The notes beneath the pieces were generated by a model. It did no database searches. It saw only the letters and a program-made list of their open reading frames with translations, and had not been told where the DNA came from. This document shows positions 14,457 to 27,420 of a DNA stretch of 64,000 bases, in pieces. This stretch comes from Eulemur rufifrons. Lineage: Eukaryota; Chordata; Mammalia; Primates; Lemuridae. The DNA is taken from assembly GCF_041146395.1 (NCBI RefSeq), contig NC_090996.1:33814738-33878737 (forward strand), read 5' to 3'. The position numbers were made by a program, and so were the translations under genes. Positions within the stretch are counted from its first letter, which is position 1, and each line of letters starts with the position of its first letter.

Positions 14457-14787
14457 GGCCAGGCCCGGTGGCTCAGGCCTGTAATCCTAGCACTCTGGGA
14501 GGCCGAGGCCGGAGGATCGTTTGAGCTTAGGAGTTCGAGACCAGCCTAAGCAAGGTTGAGACCCCATGTCTACTAAAAAAAATAGAAAGAAATTAGCTGG
14601 ACAACTGAAAATATGTAGAAAAAATTAGCCAGGCATGGTGGCGCATGTCTGTAGTCCCAGCTACTCCAGAGACTGAGGCAGAAGGGATTGCTTGAGCCCA
14701 GAAGTTTGAGGTTGTTGTGGGCTAGGCTAACGCCATAGCACTCTAGCCTCAGCAACAGAGTGAGACTCTGTCTCAAAAAAAGAAAAG
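14457..14787 (+). mobile_element. Strepsirrhine Alu, plus strand
   Basis: It runs from GGCCAGGCCCGGTGGCTCAG to CTCTGTCTCAAAAAAAG, with the linker AGAAAGAAATTAGCTGGACA. No clear target-site duplication is visible. Confidence 0.92.
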
Positions 14788-15127
14788 GTGTATCCCTGTG
14801 AGTTGAATATTCCTGACTTGGCCTGCGTGATCTTTGACTTTGCCTTGGTTCTCACCTTGTGAGAACCAAAACCATGTTGAAACTGTTTCCTTTGTTGTGT
14901 TATCCCACGGCCAAGAAGAAAAGTTGCGAACAGATTTCCTGATGAGGTCTGTTAGAGTGTTCCCAAACATGCCTGGTCACCTTTGAAATTGACCAGTTTA
15001 GAAGGGTGCCCCAGAGTCTTAACCAGGCAAGTATCAGCGACCTGACCAGACACACTCACCCTATTTTCACCCTAGCAAGATGATCTTAGGAAAATTGTCA
15101 AAAGTATTTGGAAAGTTTTAGAAATAA

Positions 15128-15402
<275 letters not shown>

Positions 15403-15599
15403 CAGAAAGAAATTGTTTGAAACAGGTCAGATGAACTTTGAGACCCAAGGACCCCTTTGGGAGTTCATTGGCATCTTGGTATTTATTTCCCTCTCTTCAC
15501 TGAAGGGGTGATACAACCTGGTCGTTTGGTGTGAGTGGAGCATAGTTACCTGTCCCCTTCCTCTACCACCAATCCACTTTGGTTAGTCGATACCGGTCA

Positions 15600-15800
15600 T
15601 ATCCTAATTAAATCAGAAACTCCTTGTGACATTGATTTTCTTATTTGCCAAATTGGAGGATATAAGGCGCAAACTCCCTGACAAGTGGAAAAGTTGCATC
15701 TACACATGCTCGGAACTGGGCTTGGCTCATGGTAGGCACTTGGTAAATACTGGCTGACTTCAAGGATGGATTGATCAAGCATCAATGAATGCATGTGTTC
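15600..15800 (+). mobile_element. MIR/L2-like SINE or LINE end, plus strand
   Basis: TTTTCTTATTTGCCAAATTG followed by GGTAGGCACTTGGTAAATAC and a trailing AATGAATG follows the sense 3' part of MIR or L2 elements. Confidence 0.5.
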
Positions 15801-16374
15801 TGACATATTTGGTCCAACGTAGAGAAATTAGGCACTGAGGGGGAAAAGCTGTAATTTTTGTTTTTGTTCTTGTTTATCAAATTCTGGGCCTCTAAGAACA
15901 GTGTTTCAGCAGTTTGATTATGTGTAAAAAAACAAATTCTGAGAGTGGTAATTGCTACACGTAATTAATATAATGTAGTACTTTCTGAAAATATAAATTC
16001 CTACTTCAGTTCTTATGAGTTTTAGATAACAATTGAAAGAACCTAGTTGAGAATCAGAAATGCCCTTTATATTTTCTGAGCCACCATCTCACCTTGATAA
16101 AATCATTTGAACTCAGAGTTGAGCCTGGTTCATAGGCTTGGAGAAGAATTTGTGTCGCAGTTTACTGAAGTAGAAATTGATCCTTTTCAAAAAGGTGAGA
16201 CATGTCAGCTATGAGGGCTTCGTGTGGAAGGAAACCACCTGTGTATGAAATGCACAGAGCAAGGTCTTTTTGGTGACACTTAGTTTTATTTGTATTTTTA
16301 TGTGGGTAAGTTGTGTTGAGCATGGATTTGTTTGCATCCTAGACTTCCAGCGCTGAAAGAAATAATGTGATCTG

Positions 16375-16490
16375 CCTACTCTCATCTTACAGTAGGCAAG
16401 GAGATCAAAGTCCCTAGAAGGAATGTAAATTACCTAAAGTGGACACACTGGTGAGGCTGGTGGAGCGAACAGAGCTCTGATTTGAATGAA
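16375..16490 (-). mobile_element. Possible MIR fragment
   Basis: CTCATCTTACAGTAGGCAAG, ATTACCTAAAGTGGACACAC and CAGAGCTCTGATTTGAATG loosely follow the antisense MIR order. It is diverged. Confidence 0.35.
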
Positions 16491-17049
16491 AACTCTCACA
16501 TCTGAGAGGTCTTCCCTTAGTTGAGCCCTTTTCCCAGTCTGACATCAAACAGACCACAACATCAGGAATGCAGAGCGTGCCTTAGACAGCAGGTAGAATA
16601 TTACAACTTTGTGAAAAAGCAAACGCAGGCAACTTGAACATCCAGTTTCTTGATGATTAGTCTTTGTTCCTTCATAGGGGGAAAGGTAAGCATTGGGATA
16701 TCACCTTGGGGATTCCTGAAATTACCTGTGGAGGTGGGATCTGAGGAGTCATGAGGGAGTCTGGCCTGGGTCTGTTGATTGGAGGAATTCTGGGGAGTTT
16801 GCAGGCCCTTGTGGAAATATAGCAGAGGGTTCCTCCTTCCCATTCTTGCCTTTATCTACTTTATATTTTATTTTACTTAAAATTTTTAAAAAACTTTATC
16901 ATGGGAAATTTTACACATGTACAGTGTTAGAGAGGATAATATAACCCCATGTACTTATCACCTGTCACATGGTTAGCAGTTAAGACTATGTTACCAGTCT
17001 CTCTTCATTTATGCCCCTCTCGTGCCACCTCCTCCTGCCTTGGTGGATT

Positions 17050-17850
17050 GAATTTGACTCTTGAGCAACTCAGTAGTTAGGGGTGCCAACCTGAACAGTC
17101 AAAAATCTGTGTATAACTTTTTTTTTTTTTTGAGACAGAGTCTCTCTCTGTTGCCCCGGCTAGAGTGTCATGGCGTCAGCTCACAGAAACCTCAAATTCC
17201 TGGGCTCAAGTGATCCTGCTGCCTCAGCCTCCCGAGTAGCTGGGACTACAGGCATGTGCCACCATGCCCGGCTAATTTTTCTGTATATATTTTTAGCTGT
17301 CCATATAATTTCTTTCTATTTTTAGTAGAGACAGGGTCTCGCTCTTGCTCAGGCTGGTCTCGAACTCCTGAACTCAAACAATCCACCCGCCTCAGCCTCC
17401 CAGAGTGCTAGGATTATAGGCATGAGCCACCGCGCCGGCCTGTGTATAACTTTTTGACTTCCCAAAATTTAACTCATAATGGCCTACTTTTGACCAGATG
17501 CCTTACCAGTAACATAAACAGTTGATTAACACTAATTCTGTATGTTATATGTATTATATACTTTATTCTTAACCATAAAATAAGCTAGAGAGAAAAAGAT
17601 GTTATTAAGAAAATCCTAAGGAAGAGAAAATATATTTACTATTTGTTAAGTGGAAGTAGATCATCATAAAGGTCTTCATCCTCATTGTTTTCACGTTGAG
17701 TAGGCTGAGGAGGAAGAGGAGTTGGTCTTGTTGCCTTGGGAGTGTCAGAGGCAGAAGGGCTGGAAGGGGGGACAGAAGAGATTTAGTTTTAAAAATTTGT
17801 ATATAAGTGGACCTGTGCAATTCAAACCCGTGTTGTTCAAGAATCAACTG
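17050..17850. mobile_element. Tigger-like DNA transposon split by an Alu
   Basis: The ends are inverted repeats: TTGACTCTTGAGCAAC near 17054 pairs with GTTGTTCAAGAATCAA near 17832. The interior (AAATAAGCTAGAGAGAAAAA, ATGTATTATATACTTTATTC) matches a common primate Tc1/mariner-Tigger type repeat as I recall it. The Alu at 17123-17440 sits inside. About 480 bp remain without the Alu. Confidence 0.7.
17123..17440 (-). mobile_element. Strepsirrhine Alu, minus strand, nested
   Basis: It starts with poly(T) and GAGACAGAGTCTCTCTCTGT and has the linker TTTTTAGCTGTCCATATAAT. The 15-16 bp duplication (C)TGTGTATAACTTTTT is at 17107-17122 and 17440-17455. It interrupts the Tigger-like element. Confidence 0.95.
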
Positions 17851-18067
17851 TACTTTAAAGCAAATCCCAGACATTGTATCATTTCATTGCCAATATAGTG
17901 TGCATTTTGAACTAATAGAAACTTAGTTCAAATCTGATGGAGAACCTAAAAGAAAATGATTACTTATGGGGTAATTAAGTATTAAACCGAAGGAATTCCC
18001 CTTGGTCAGCAAATCTGGAAGGTTTTGTTTCCTAAATGGTTTTCCTTGTTTGGGTTTGGTTGTTTTT

Positions 18068-18379
18068 TGTTTTTTTGTTTTTTTTGAGACAGAGTCTCAC
18101 TCTGTTGCCCAGGCTATAGAGTGCCATGACATCAGCCTAGCTCACAGCAACCTCAAACTCCTGTGCTCATGGGATCCTCTTGCCTCAGGGGCTCACCACC
18201 ATGCCCAGCTAATTTTTTGTTTCTATTTTTAGTTACCAGGCTAATGTTTTTATTTCTTTTAGTAGAAAGGGAGGTCTCACTCTTGCTGAAGCTGGTCTTG
18301 AACTCCTGACCTTGAGCGATCCTCCAGCCTTGACCTCCCACAGTGCTGTGATTATAGGCGTGGGCCACCGCACCCAGCC
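18068..18379 (-). mobile_element. Alu, minus strand, diverged
   Basis: GAGACAGAGTCTCACTCTGT, then a shortened middle and GGGCCACCGCACCCAGCCC. AAATGGTTTT occurs on both sides (18034-18043 and 18382-18391), a probable duplication. It lies about 350 bases upstream of exon 3. Confidence 0.88.
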
Positions 18380-18725
18380 CCAAATGGTTTTCTTGACATG
18401 TTGGTGCCATTGTTGGGGTAGGAGGGGTTGGGACACTGGGTATGGCCAAGGGTTAGGGTAAAACAATGCTGCCCCTTCTGAGATGGTGTTTAGAATGAGG
18501 AGAGAGATGTAGCTGTGTTTGGAGTAGTATGTAGCCTTTTGAGCAACTTGCTCTGTTAATAATCCTAACTGTGAATCCTGATAATGAACCTTTAATTTAT
18601 AACTGAAATGAGAGTTTCTCGGGAAATAACATTTTTTCTTCAGTGGTCCAGGTAAACATTTCTGAGGCTCTTCCTTTTGTATGTGATTGCATCATGGCAG
18701 CTAATAATGCTGCTTCTTGTTCCAG

Positions 18726-18902
18726 ATGGGAATGACCGGTAACACAAGTCCGTTCGGACAGCCCTTTAGTCAAGCTGGAGGGCAGCAAATGGGAGCCACT
18801 GGAGTGAACGCCCAGTTACCTGGCAAGCAGAGCATGGTCAACAGTTTGCCTGCCTTCCCCACAGATATCAAGAATGCTTCAGTCACCACTGTGCCAAATA
18901 TG
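18726..18902 (+). CDS. CREBBP: CREBBP exon 3
   Basis: The 177-nt exon encodes 59 complete codons from MGMTGNTSPFGQPF to SVTTVPNM, equivalent to human residues 267-325, in the flexible Gly/Met/Gln-rich N-terminal region between the nuclear-receptor-binding segment and TAZ1. The acceptor is TTCCAG and the donor ATG|GTAAGC. Both ends fall between codons (phase 0-0), so skipping would keep the frame. Compared with my memory of human CBP it differs at several positions (for example PGK in place of ASK, and TTVPNM in place of TNVPNM), which fits a poorly constrained linker. The reading frame stays open past the donor to 18995, but that is intron. Confidence 0.96.
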
Positions 18903-19737
18903 GTAAGCTGCTCTTGGCTCTCGGTGCTGTGGGTCTCCAGTGGGTGCCTTGCTCTTTGGATTTTTATCATGCTCGTAGTAAAAGTCAATAACTAAGAGTG
19001 TGTCAGTAGATTCTAGGAAGAGAACCTATGTTTCTTATGTGTAACTCTCTAAATGGCCAAATTTTCTGTGATGAGCTGGCAGTGGGAGGGACAGGGAAGA
19101 TGATTGAGCCGCCTCTGGCAGGCTCCCTTTGTTGATGGAGAGAATCGCACATGGGAATGATTAACCTTCCTCCCCAGGATCACAAGAAGCAGAGAGAGAC
19201 TGCCATTGTTTACACTTCCTGTGCGTTAGTGGGTCGACAGTGTCAGCAGAAGCCCATTGATTTGTGTTACAGTCAAATGAAGGATATTTATCTTCTGAGA
19301 ACTATTTGTGTTGAGTAGATGGATGTTATATCTGACATGATAGATGATTTCACGTGTCTTCTTTCTCCCTGAGAACGTCTGAGGTTTCCCATCTATAAAA
19401 TAGAAGCTATCCTTATAACTTCCCAATGTAACAAACCAAGGTGTTAGTAGGAAAATAGCTCCTTTGCATCTCAAAATAGAATCTCTGTTAATTCAGGACT
19501 CAGAGGGGGAATGCGTTCTTCTGTTGACCTCACTGTGCACACATCAGCTGCTTCGTGTCTGAGGGCATTTGCTGGTCAGTAAAGACCATGAGCAACCACC
19601 TCTCTTACCTGTGCTTGGTGTCGGGAACCTGACCTTCCAAGTTTGCCCTTCATGTATTTCTGCAGACTCAGAAGAAAGCAAGGGCATTATGTTCAGAAAA
19701 GGTTGGTTTTTATTTTGTTTTTGTGGGTTTTTGTTTT

Positions 19738-20039
19738 TTGGGTTTTGTGTTTTGTTTTTTTGAGACAGTCTCACTCTATTGCCTGGGCTAGAGTGCTGTG
19801 GCGTCAGCCCAGCTCACAGCAACCTCAAACTCCTGGGCTCAAGCAATCCTCCTGCCTCAGCCTCCCCAGTACCTGGGACTATAGGTGCGCACCACAATGC
19901 CCAGCTGATTTTTTCTATTTTTCGTAGAGATGGGGTCTCACTCTTGCTCAGGCTGGTCTTGAACTCCTAACACCAAGTAATCCTCCTGCCTTGGCCTCCC
20001 GGAGTGCTAGGATTACAGTGTGAACCACCGTGCCGGGCC
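19738..20039 (-). mobile_element. Alu, minus strand
   Basis: GAGACAGTCTCACTCTATTG, AGCCCAGCTCACAGCAACCT and GTGAACCACCGTGCCGGGCC give both monomers. The linker is short. It is preceded by a GTTTT-rich run. Confidence 0.9.
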
Positions 20040-20059
20040 TAGGTTTTTGGTTTTTAAAA

Positions 20060-20210
20060 ACTTTATTTTGAAGTATTTGTTGTAAAGATAATACAGAGAA
20101 TTCCTGTATATCCTGTACCTCATCCAGCTTCTCCGCTCACATCTCATACAGCCATGGTACGTTTGTCAATACTAAGAAATTGACATAGTTTACAGTGCTT
20201 AGGAGTTTTG
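20060..20210. repeat. Possible old LINE fragment
   Basis: TTTATTTTGAAGTATTTGTT to GCCATGGTACGTTTGTCAAT resembles the old L1-type repeat at 2755-3478 and another at 16870-17000. It is short and diverged. Confidence 0.3.
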
Positions 20211-20682
20211 AATCTGTTGGGAAGCAGGGAGAATTGGGTCTCTTTCTCTTTGTGCTTGATAAAATCAGAAAACAGGAATGGTGAGGTGTCTTTGGCCAGG
20301 TGCTAGCTCTTTTTGCTACATTCTTCTTTGAAAAGAAGAAGGGAGGTGGGTATGTACATGTAATAAAACTTGTTCTCAGAGCTACAAAAAAGTCTTGACG
20401 TTCTTACCACTTCTTCATTTCTTCCCCCTATAACTTTCCTTGATCTGCTTCTCTCTTTCCAGTACTTTTTGTTGCCAGGATTGTCCTGTTCCTGAAGTCC
20501 AGATCCAGAACTTAAAGCGAAGCCCAGACCTCCCTTAGCTCAGCCCCGTGAGCTCTAGGAACAGCGTTGGTCTTCACAAAGCTGGGATCCGGCACCACAC
20601 ACTTCCTGGTCTCTCCTGCTTTTCCTTTTCTACTTCTCGCTGAAAGGACGGTAGCGTGGACTCTAGTGCTGGCCATCATCGC

Positions 20683-20694
20683 TGCGCCTGCGCA
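20683..20694. promoter_or_regulatory. NRF1-like motif
   Basis: TGCGCCTGCGCA is a one-mismatch version of the palindromic NRF1 consensus (TGCGCATGCGCA). It is isolated in a GC-richer part of intron 3. Binding is not shown. Confidence 0.2.
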
Positions 20695-21219
20695 GGAACC
20701 AAGAGCACATTTTGGCTTCGCAGTGAAAGCATTTGCTTTTCCACGATGTGCCGTGCTTTACAGTCAGCGAAACCGTGACCTAACATTTTCCTTCCCTTTC
20801 TCTTTTAAAATCTCCAGCCCCACTTCACCGTCCTCTCTCCTTTACTGACAACTCAGTGACAGAATCCCTTCACTCTCAGTCCTTCTGCTGCCTCTGCCGC
20901 CGCTCCAGAGGCCTGAGCTTGCCCAGTGTAGTGTGCTTGTTCAGCTCGTTTTCTTCACCCACATCGGGGCCAGAGCCCTCTGGTCTGTGGCTGGGTTTCT
21001 CTCTGCTGTGGGGCTGGCCTGTGCCCTCTGGGATGTTGGGCAGCACCCTGGCCGCTGCCCACTCTCCCCCTGATTGGGCTGACCAGACTAGTATCCCTGG
21101 GGGCACAGTCACCCCAGCTGAGAATTCCAGCTCTGGAGAATAGTTAAGGGAGGCGTCTGTCTTCCAGACATCTGGCAGAAATACAACCAGTTCTTTCCTT
21201 CTCTGTCCCTGTCTGTGTG

Positions 21220-21262
21220 TTTTTTTCTCTTTCTCTTCTTCTTCTCTTTCTCTTTCTTTTTT
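21220..21262 (+). repeat. 43-nt pure pyrimidine tract
   Basis: Uninterrupted T/C run made of TCTTTC and TTC units, in intron 3. Low-complexity sequence; not close to an exon. Confidence 0.85.
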
Positions 21263-21559
21263 GGTCTTCTCAGGATCATGGTAAACTGAGGAAGCATTTT
21301 TGTCCATGGGAGCTGCACTGCTTGCCTAGTGGCTGCCTTCCTGCCAGAACCCACGTGGACTTTGAGAGATCCACAGCACATGCCTTTGGAGGTTGCCTTT
21401 GAGCGACCCCTCTGCCGTTTACCTGCAGCACTGTGCCCTCGTGTCTGTGAGGCCACATGACCAGGAACAGGCTTCAGTGCTTCACGTGGGTATAGGAGCC
21501 AGAGAGAACTGGCAGGGAGATGGGCGCCAGCACCACAAGGTTTGCCTGGCATCTGTCTG

Positions 21560-21690
21560 CATGATCTCATGCCCTCTGTTTTGCCTTATTCCTGCAACAA
21601 CCTCTTGAGGGACAGCATTCCAGGTCCCATTTTATAGCTGAGGAAATTGAGGACCCTGATGGGTTTTGGTTGTTCAAGACTGTGGAGCTT
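21560..21690 (-). mobile_element. Possible MIR fragment
   Basis: TGATCTCATGCCCTCTGTTT, then CCCATTTTATAGCTGAGGAA and ATTGAGGACC match the antisense MIR core with divergence. Confidence 0.45.
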
Positions 21691-22184
21691 CTTGTCTGCA
21701 CAACCAAAAGCTCTTTTTAGATTGCATCCTGTGTTTCTGCAGCCTTGAGCCCGACCCGGGCGTGTTTCACCAGCCTGTGCTTACAAGTGGCTTATCTGTA
21801 GTTCATCGAATGTGTTTTGTGGTCTTCCTTGAATTTTTTGAATTATATCTGGCCTCTTGAAATCCACAGATTTTTGCATGGTGAGCATAAGCAATCACAG
21901 AAAATCTAGGTCTATTTAATGAAAAAAGGAAAAATATGAAGCCTCGAACTTAACTTACAGTTTTGGTCATGCTTTAGGATGTGATCTTTTGAAACCCAAC
22001 CAAATTTGGTACCAAACAATTCAAGTCAGGGCCCTGATGCCCAATCACCTGGTGCCCTGGTTGAGCTTTTCATGGAATGATTTAAGCCACATGGTTAGTG
22101 ACCAAGGAACTCTTGCTTTTCTCTCCTCCTTGTTTCTATAGGATTCTGGCATCATTCAGCAGAGTTGAAAAAGGGGAAAGATGT

Positions 22185-23230
22185 GGTCATTCATTTAATT
22201 TGTTGCATTTGCTGAGTGCCTTCTGTGGGCCCAGGTGCTGGAGTAGGCACATAGGATGCAGGTGTAAGTGGTGTAGAGCTTTCCACTGTCATGGAATTGG
22301 GGGTGTGGTGGCAGGCAATAACATAGCTGCTCTGAAAGGTCTGAGTAGCAGCAGGATTGAGATTGACACGGGGACCTCCTTAGGTGGAGCCATCAGAGAA
22401 GGCCACACTGAGGAAGGGAGGTTGAAAGGCAAGATTAGAAAGTTGGGAAGAAGCCCCAGGTACCAGGAGAGTGTTGGCTTGTGTATGAACTGGCAGAGGT
22501 CCAGTGGGAAAGGCACCTTGGAGAAAGGGGGGAGCAGTGTGAGTAGAAGTTGGGGAGCAGGAGCCAGCTCAGGGGTGCTTTGGATGAAAGGAGGACCATT
22601 GGCTTGCAGGGAGATGATTTGAAGTCTTTATGTGTTCAGAGCTTGTTCTGGCTGCCGTGTGGAGACATGAACTGGAGGAGGAGAGTGCACACCTGCAGTG
22701 GTCTAAGCTGGAGGAGATACTAGCTTGGATGCATCTGGTTATAGTGGGGACAGTAGACTCGGAGACTCAGTGCACTTTGCCACTAGGGTGGGGGTGTGGG
22801 TGAGCGGTGATGTGTCGGGTGGGGCATCACTTACTCAGCTGGGGAGGAATAGACTTGGAGAAGCAGGCAAGGGAGGGCACAGATGACTACATTTTGGAGA
22901 TGCTGGGGACGTCTAGGGGGTGCCAGGCAGGCGGGTGGGAGCATGAGGAGGGCAGCCACTGTCCATCAGGGAGTCAGCAGGACACACGTTACATACAGCC
23001 AGCAAAAGCTGTGGAGTGCATGGCATGGCTCAGGGAGAGCTAGAGACCAGGTAGGGGGAAGGGGACAGCAAGGGAATAATGTCACAGCAGAGAGGGGACA
23101 ACATTTGAATTGGAGGACATGGTGGCTGCCGAGATGCTGAGTAAGCCAAGGGCAGGCAGAGCAGCATCAGAATGCACAGGTCAGCCCATGGGAAGGTCTG
23201 CTGTGATCGAGCAGTGTGGGCTGCCTTTCC
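22185..23230 (-). mobile_element. L2-like LINE stretch, antisense
   Basis: TTTGCTGAGTGCCTTCTGTG, CCATCAGAGAAGGCCACACT, TTCTGGCTGCCGTGTGGAG and CTGCAGTGGTCTAAGCTGG are in the order I recall for the antisense L2 3' region. This accounts for the open frame of 174 codons at 22098-22622, which is not a gene. Confidence 0.45.
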
Positions 23231-24775
23231 CTGGGAGACCAAGGGATGACCGTGCTCTGTTGTCACCCCCGCAACCTCCCCAGCCATTGTCACCCTCTAG
23301 GATGTGCTGTCAGAGCTCCAGAAGGTTTAGAGCCCCTGTTACCAATAGCATCATTCTTGAGGACTGACAGTCACAGTATAATACATTCAAAAGGAAATAA
23401 TATCTTTTCCTAAATTTTCAGATGTATCTCATTACAATTCTGACTTTGGCCATTTTATTTGTGATTTCTTTAATTGTACAGACTTGCAAGGTTTGTTAGA
23501 AATGTCACCATATTATTTCATGATTCTAAGACACATCTTCTTTGCACATCTCCACAAAGATGAACTTCACTGAAATCAGGATGTATATTGGAGTCAGTTG
23601 AGTCTTAGATATAATGAAATATAGCATGTATCCTATTTTACATGATCATAAATGAATTAATAAGAGTGAAATGTTATTATTAAACATTTATATTTACTGT
23701 ACAGTTTTCTGTGACAGCTTACATGGATGTAAGAATTTAAAAATTATTTGAGTTTTATTGACAAAGGAAGACGAACAGGTTTTGTTAGAGGTCGAAGCTG
23801 GATCAGCTTTTTGTAGATTGTGTTTGAGCCCGAGCCATCTCAGAGGAGAGATGTGCACACAGGAAGTTGAAGCCACGAGAGTGAGTGAGGAGGAGGGAGA
23901 GGAGTTCGAGTCCTTTCGGAAGAGGCACCCACTTGATTCCTGGTGACATTGTCTTCCTTACGCTTTGGATGGGGCTTTCTGCCGTCATCAGGAAGTGCTG
24001 TGTGGAAGCAGGGCGTGTCTCGGACTGGGAACGTTTAGTGACCAGAGGGGGCCTCATCTTCAGGTTCACCCATGTGGTCTCCTGCAAGGGTTATTTCTAA
24101 TACGAGGTTTGTATATGTGACTTTTTTTTTTTTTTAAAGAAAAATTAAAAATTACATCATGGAGACTTCACCATTCTTAAAGTTATGATGCAAGAGATTC
24201 ATCAAGGAATGTTACTTATTTAAAACTGCTCATGAGAATGATGTTAGGATTTTTGTTTTGATCATGTGTAAGAATTTTGAAGTGGAGATTTTGGACAAGG
24301 CCCCCAGGCAGCTGCTGATAAACATCTGCAAACGGAAGGCAAGTGTGGCTGGAGGACTATCGGGATGGGCGGGTAGAAGAGTTGTCTTCTGTGTCCTGCC
24401 AGGATAACACAGCTGGGACAGTGATGTTGGCAGCACTTGAGTTGCGGGCCATAGGCTGTGAGCCTTCCAGGAATGCCCATGTGGCTTGGGGTTCATTCTG
24501 TATCTGTGTGTCTCCAACCATGTCTGTGGCCCCACCTCCGTCACAGTGACTGGTGGTTCCTGGGCCTCACCTAGTCTTCTGAATTCAAAATCTCTTAGGA
24601 GAAAGGTGAGGTCTGTGTTTTTGTGATCACTATTGCTTGTGAAACTTTAGGTTTTTTCATTCTCGGTTTCCTAGTTTATGCCACCTGATTCCCTGTAATA
24701 CAATTCAGATAATTCCCAAATAGATGGGCTTCTCTTATACTGGAAACTGCAGGGGTTTTTGGTATTTTTTTTATG

Positions 24776-25084
24776 GTTTTTTTTTTTAAAAACTTTTTTT
24801 AGAGACAGTCTTGCTCTGTCACCCAGGCTGCAGTGCAGTGGCATCATCATAGCTCACTTGCAGCCTCAAACTCCTGGGCTGAAGGATCCTCCTGCCTCAG
24901 CTTCTTGAGTAGCTAGGACTATAGGCACGTGCTATCACACCTGACTAATTATTAAAAATTTTTTTGTAGAGATGTAGTATCGCTGTGTTGTCCAGGCTGG
25001 TCTTGAACTCCTGGCCTCAAGCTATCCTCCCACCTCAGCTCCAGAAGTCCTGGGATTATAGACATGAGCCACCATACCTGGCTG
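24776..25084 (-). mobile_element. Alu, minus strand (old, AluJ-like)
   Basis: AGAGACAGTCTTGCTCTGTC, ATCATAGCTCACTTGCAGCC and ATGAGCCACCATACCTGGCT give both arms with heavy divergence. Confidence 0.9.
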
Positions 25085-26588
25085 AATCTTCAGTTTTGAA
25101 CAAACTCCTATGGTAATTCTGATGTAGAATAAAGTTTGTGAGAGCCACTGTCCTCTGAAATGTCAGTGACCTAGTGACCAGCTGTCCCACTGTGGTGTGG
25201 GCTTATTTTTTTGGTCTGTGTGTGTCCACTTTGGTACTTCAGAAGCCTTTACTGATCTCTTCCTCTCCCAACCTTATTTGTCATATTCTCATAATTTTCT
25301 GACTCCCATGTCTAGATTTTGATTGTGGAGGGATCCAGACTTGAACAGGCTGCACAGGTTTAAGCTTCATGAATGCACGGGTCTCTCTCTCTCTGTTATC
25401 ATCTTTGATGGGCTCTACAAAAACTCCTTTGTGTTTTGGTTTCCTTGCCCAAATACGTGTTTCTTGTCATTATACACAAGCTCCTTTCACTTCACAAGTA
25501 GAAATTTTAGAAATCACTGCTTTTCTAATATTTCCCTCTATCCGAGGACTAAAGAGAGTCTTTATACAGTTCCTATGGAGACAGTGGGTGAGTAGTTAGG
25601 TCACCTCTTCACCATAACGGCAGTTTCTATATAAAACCACACTGTGATTATGAATTGTGTCTCATAATATGAATTGAATTGGAAAACATGGGGAAAGGTT
25701 TGGAAGTAAGCCTTTGTCCATGATTATTAGCAATTTAGGTGTTTGTGTAATTTTAAGAGTTTGCATCTGTCACCTCCATCTTATTGCCTCTACTTGCATC
25801 CTGAAGATTGCTGAGATGTGTATGCAGGGCCTTGGAAGAATAACCTTTAGTCTCATATTCTAAACAGCTAAATATAAATTCTTTCTTTTGTTTAAACTTA
25901 TCCCTGTTTGTTTTGGCAAGAAATTACAGCTGGAAAACATAATCTAAGAACAAAATACGATATATGACATGTTGCAAATAACAGGAAACGGTAAACTGAG
26001 AAAAATTAGCCAGTCCTTGGTATCACGTACAACCCTGCGCATTGCAAGTACTCAGCCAAGATCATTTAACTTTGTTTCCAGTGTGAATTTCCCATTGACT
26101 GACAGCGTCTTTGCTAGAGTCTGATTAGTATAGCCTTTCTTCAATGTAATCTCCCAGGTAGAAGCATAAATTATCTCAAAGATACTCAGTTCTTTCACTT
26201 CATATAGAGACCCAGTCAGAAGATTCTTTATGTGTAAACAAGATATACTGCACACTTAACTAACAGCTAGCACTGCAACTTCTGCCTTCCTGTTAGTAGT
26301 ACATATTTGGGATATTTACCAGGCGTTTCTAGGAATGAAGTGACTGTTAGAAGAAGTCAGTAGCCCATTTAACGGGTCTGTCTGGGAGAGCCACAGCCAG
26401 CAGTCATGTAAATATGACACTTCACCACATCTGCAGGTACAAGCCACGCCAGTCTCTTCACAACCCAGATCACCCCAATTTGCTTTTGCCCTTTCCACAG
26501 TCATCTCAAATGGCCCTACACTTCAAGTCAACAAAAAACAATCTGTCCAGTGACTAATTTGCTAAGTTACCAGAAACTTACTGTAATA

Positions 26589-26650
26589 AGTATTCTTGAA
26601 GAATATGTTTATATATATATATATATATATATTGACAGTATTCAAGAATA
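26589..26650. repeat. (TA)n flanked by a short inverted repeat
   Basis: A TA repeat at about 26609-26632 sits between TATTCTTGAA (26590-26599) and its complement TTCAAGAATA (about 26640-26649). The two arms could form a stem with the TA run in the loop. Confidence 0.75.
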
Positions 26651-27420
26651 TTCCTTTTGAAAGGTTTTTTTAATAAATTGGTAATTCTCATGAACTGGTC
26701 ATTTGATGAATGAGCCTGATGCTTCATGAAACCCTATAACTCAATTGAGAACTGCTGGTCTAGTGGGCCTGTCACTTCGACCATAGGAATAGATCCAGCA
26801 CCTTTTAGGGTTTCTTTGTGCAGTAGCAAGTAACCCCCATGCCTCCTAGGTAGACCTGCTCTCCAGTTCTGAAGTCTGCGGGCTTGGGCAAGGGGGAGGG
26901 AGGGAGTGGCAGATTCACCCGGGGTCCACCCTGGGTTGGGTTTCTCAGGATGAGCCGTACCTCTGGCTCAGGCTCACCTATTGCCTTTCCCGCTTGCCTT
27001 AGCCATTTGCTCTTCACTTAAAAATCACAGCTTTTCCATGTGGAAGATTACCTATAAATCATTCTGGTCCAGCTTGCCCATTTGAAGTTATTTCCCTATT
27101 GAATTTAGATCTTAAATTTTAAGATAATCTTATTTTTTTTAAATCAGTAAGCACCAAGCAAAAAGAATAAAACACAGAGACGTTATTCCTTCCATCCAAA
27201 TAGCTGTGTTCTGTTTCTTACCAGTGGAACTTTATCATGTCATGGGTGATTATCACTTCTTCCCAGGTTGACAGCTGTGTACATTTAGTGAGCATTTTCT
27301 TTGTTTTATGATTCTAAAGCTTTGCATACCCAGCTGCTGTAGGGTCCTTCTGGAGGAATCAGAGCAAATGCAGAGCCATCCCTAATTCTACCTGGTTTGC
27401 TTCGGTGTCCTTTCCTTTGC

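Noticed and set aside
20400..21500. Possible CpG island or internal promoter
   Set aside because: GC is raised and a few CpGs are present, but by eye CpG density is far below an island. No start-like exon was found.
20876..21570. 143- and 153-codon open frames on the - strand
   Set aside because: They are driven by a purine-rich tract (the complement of 21220-21262) and show no domain, no conservation signal and no splice context.
22098..22622. 174-codon open frame on the + strand
   Set aside because: The stretch reads as an antisense L2-like repeat and the protein resembles nothing known.
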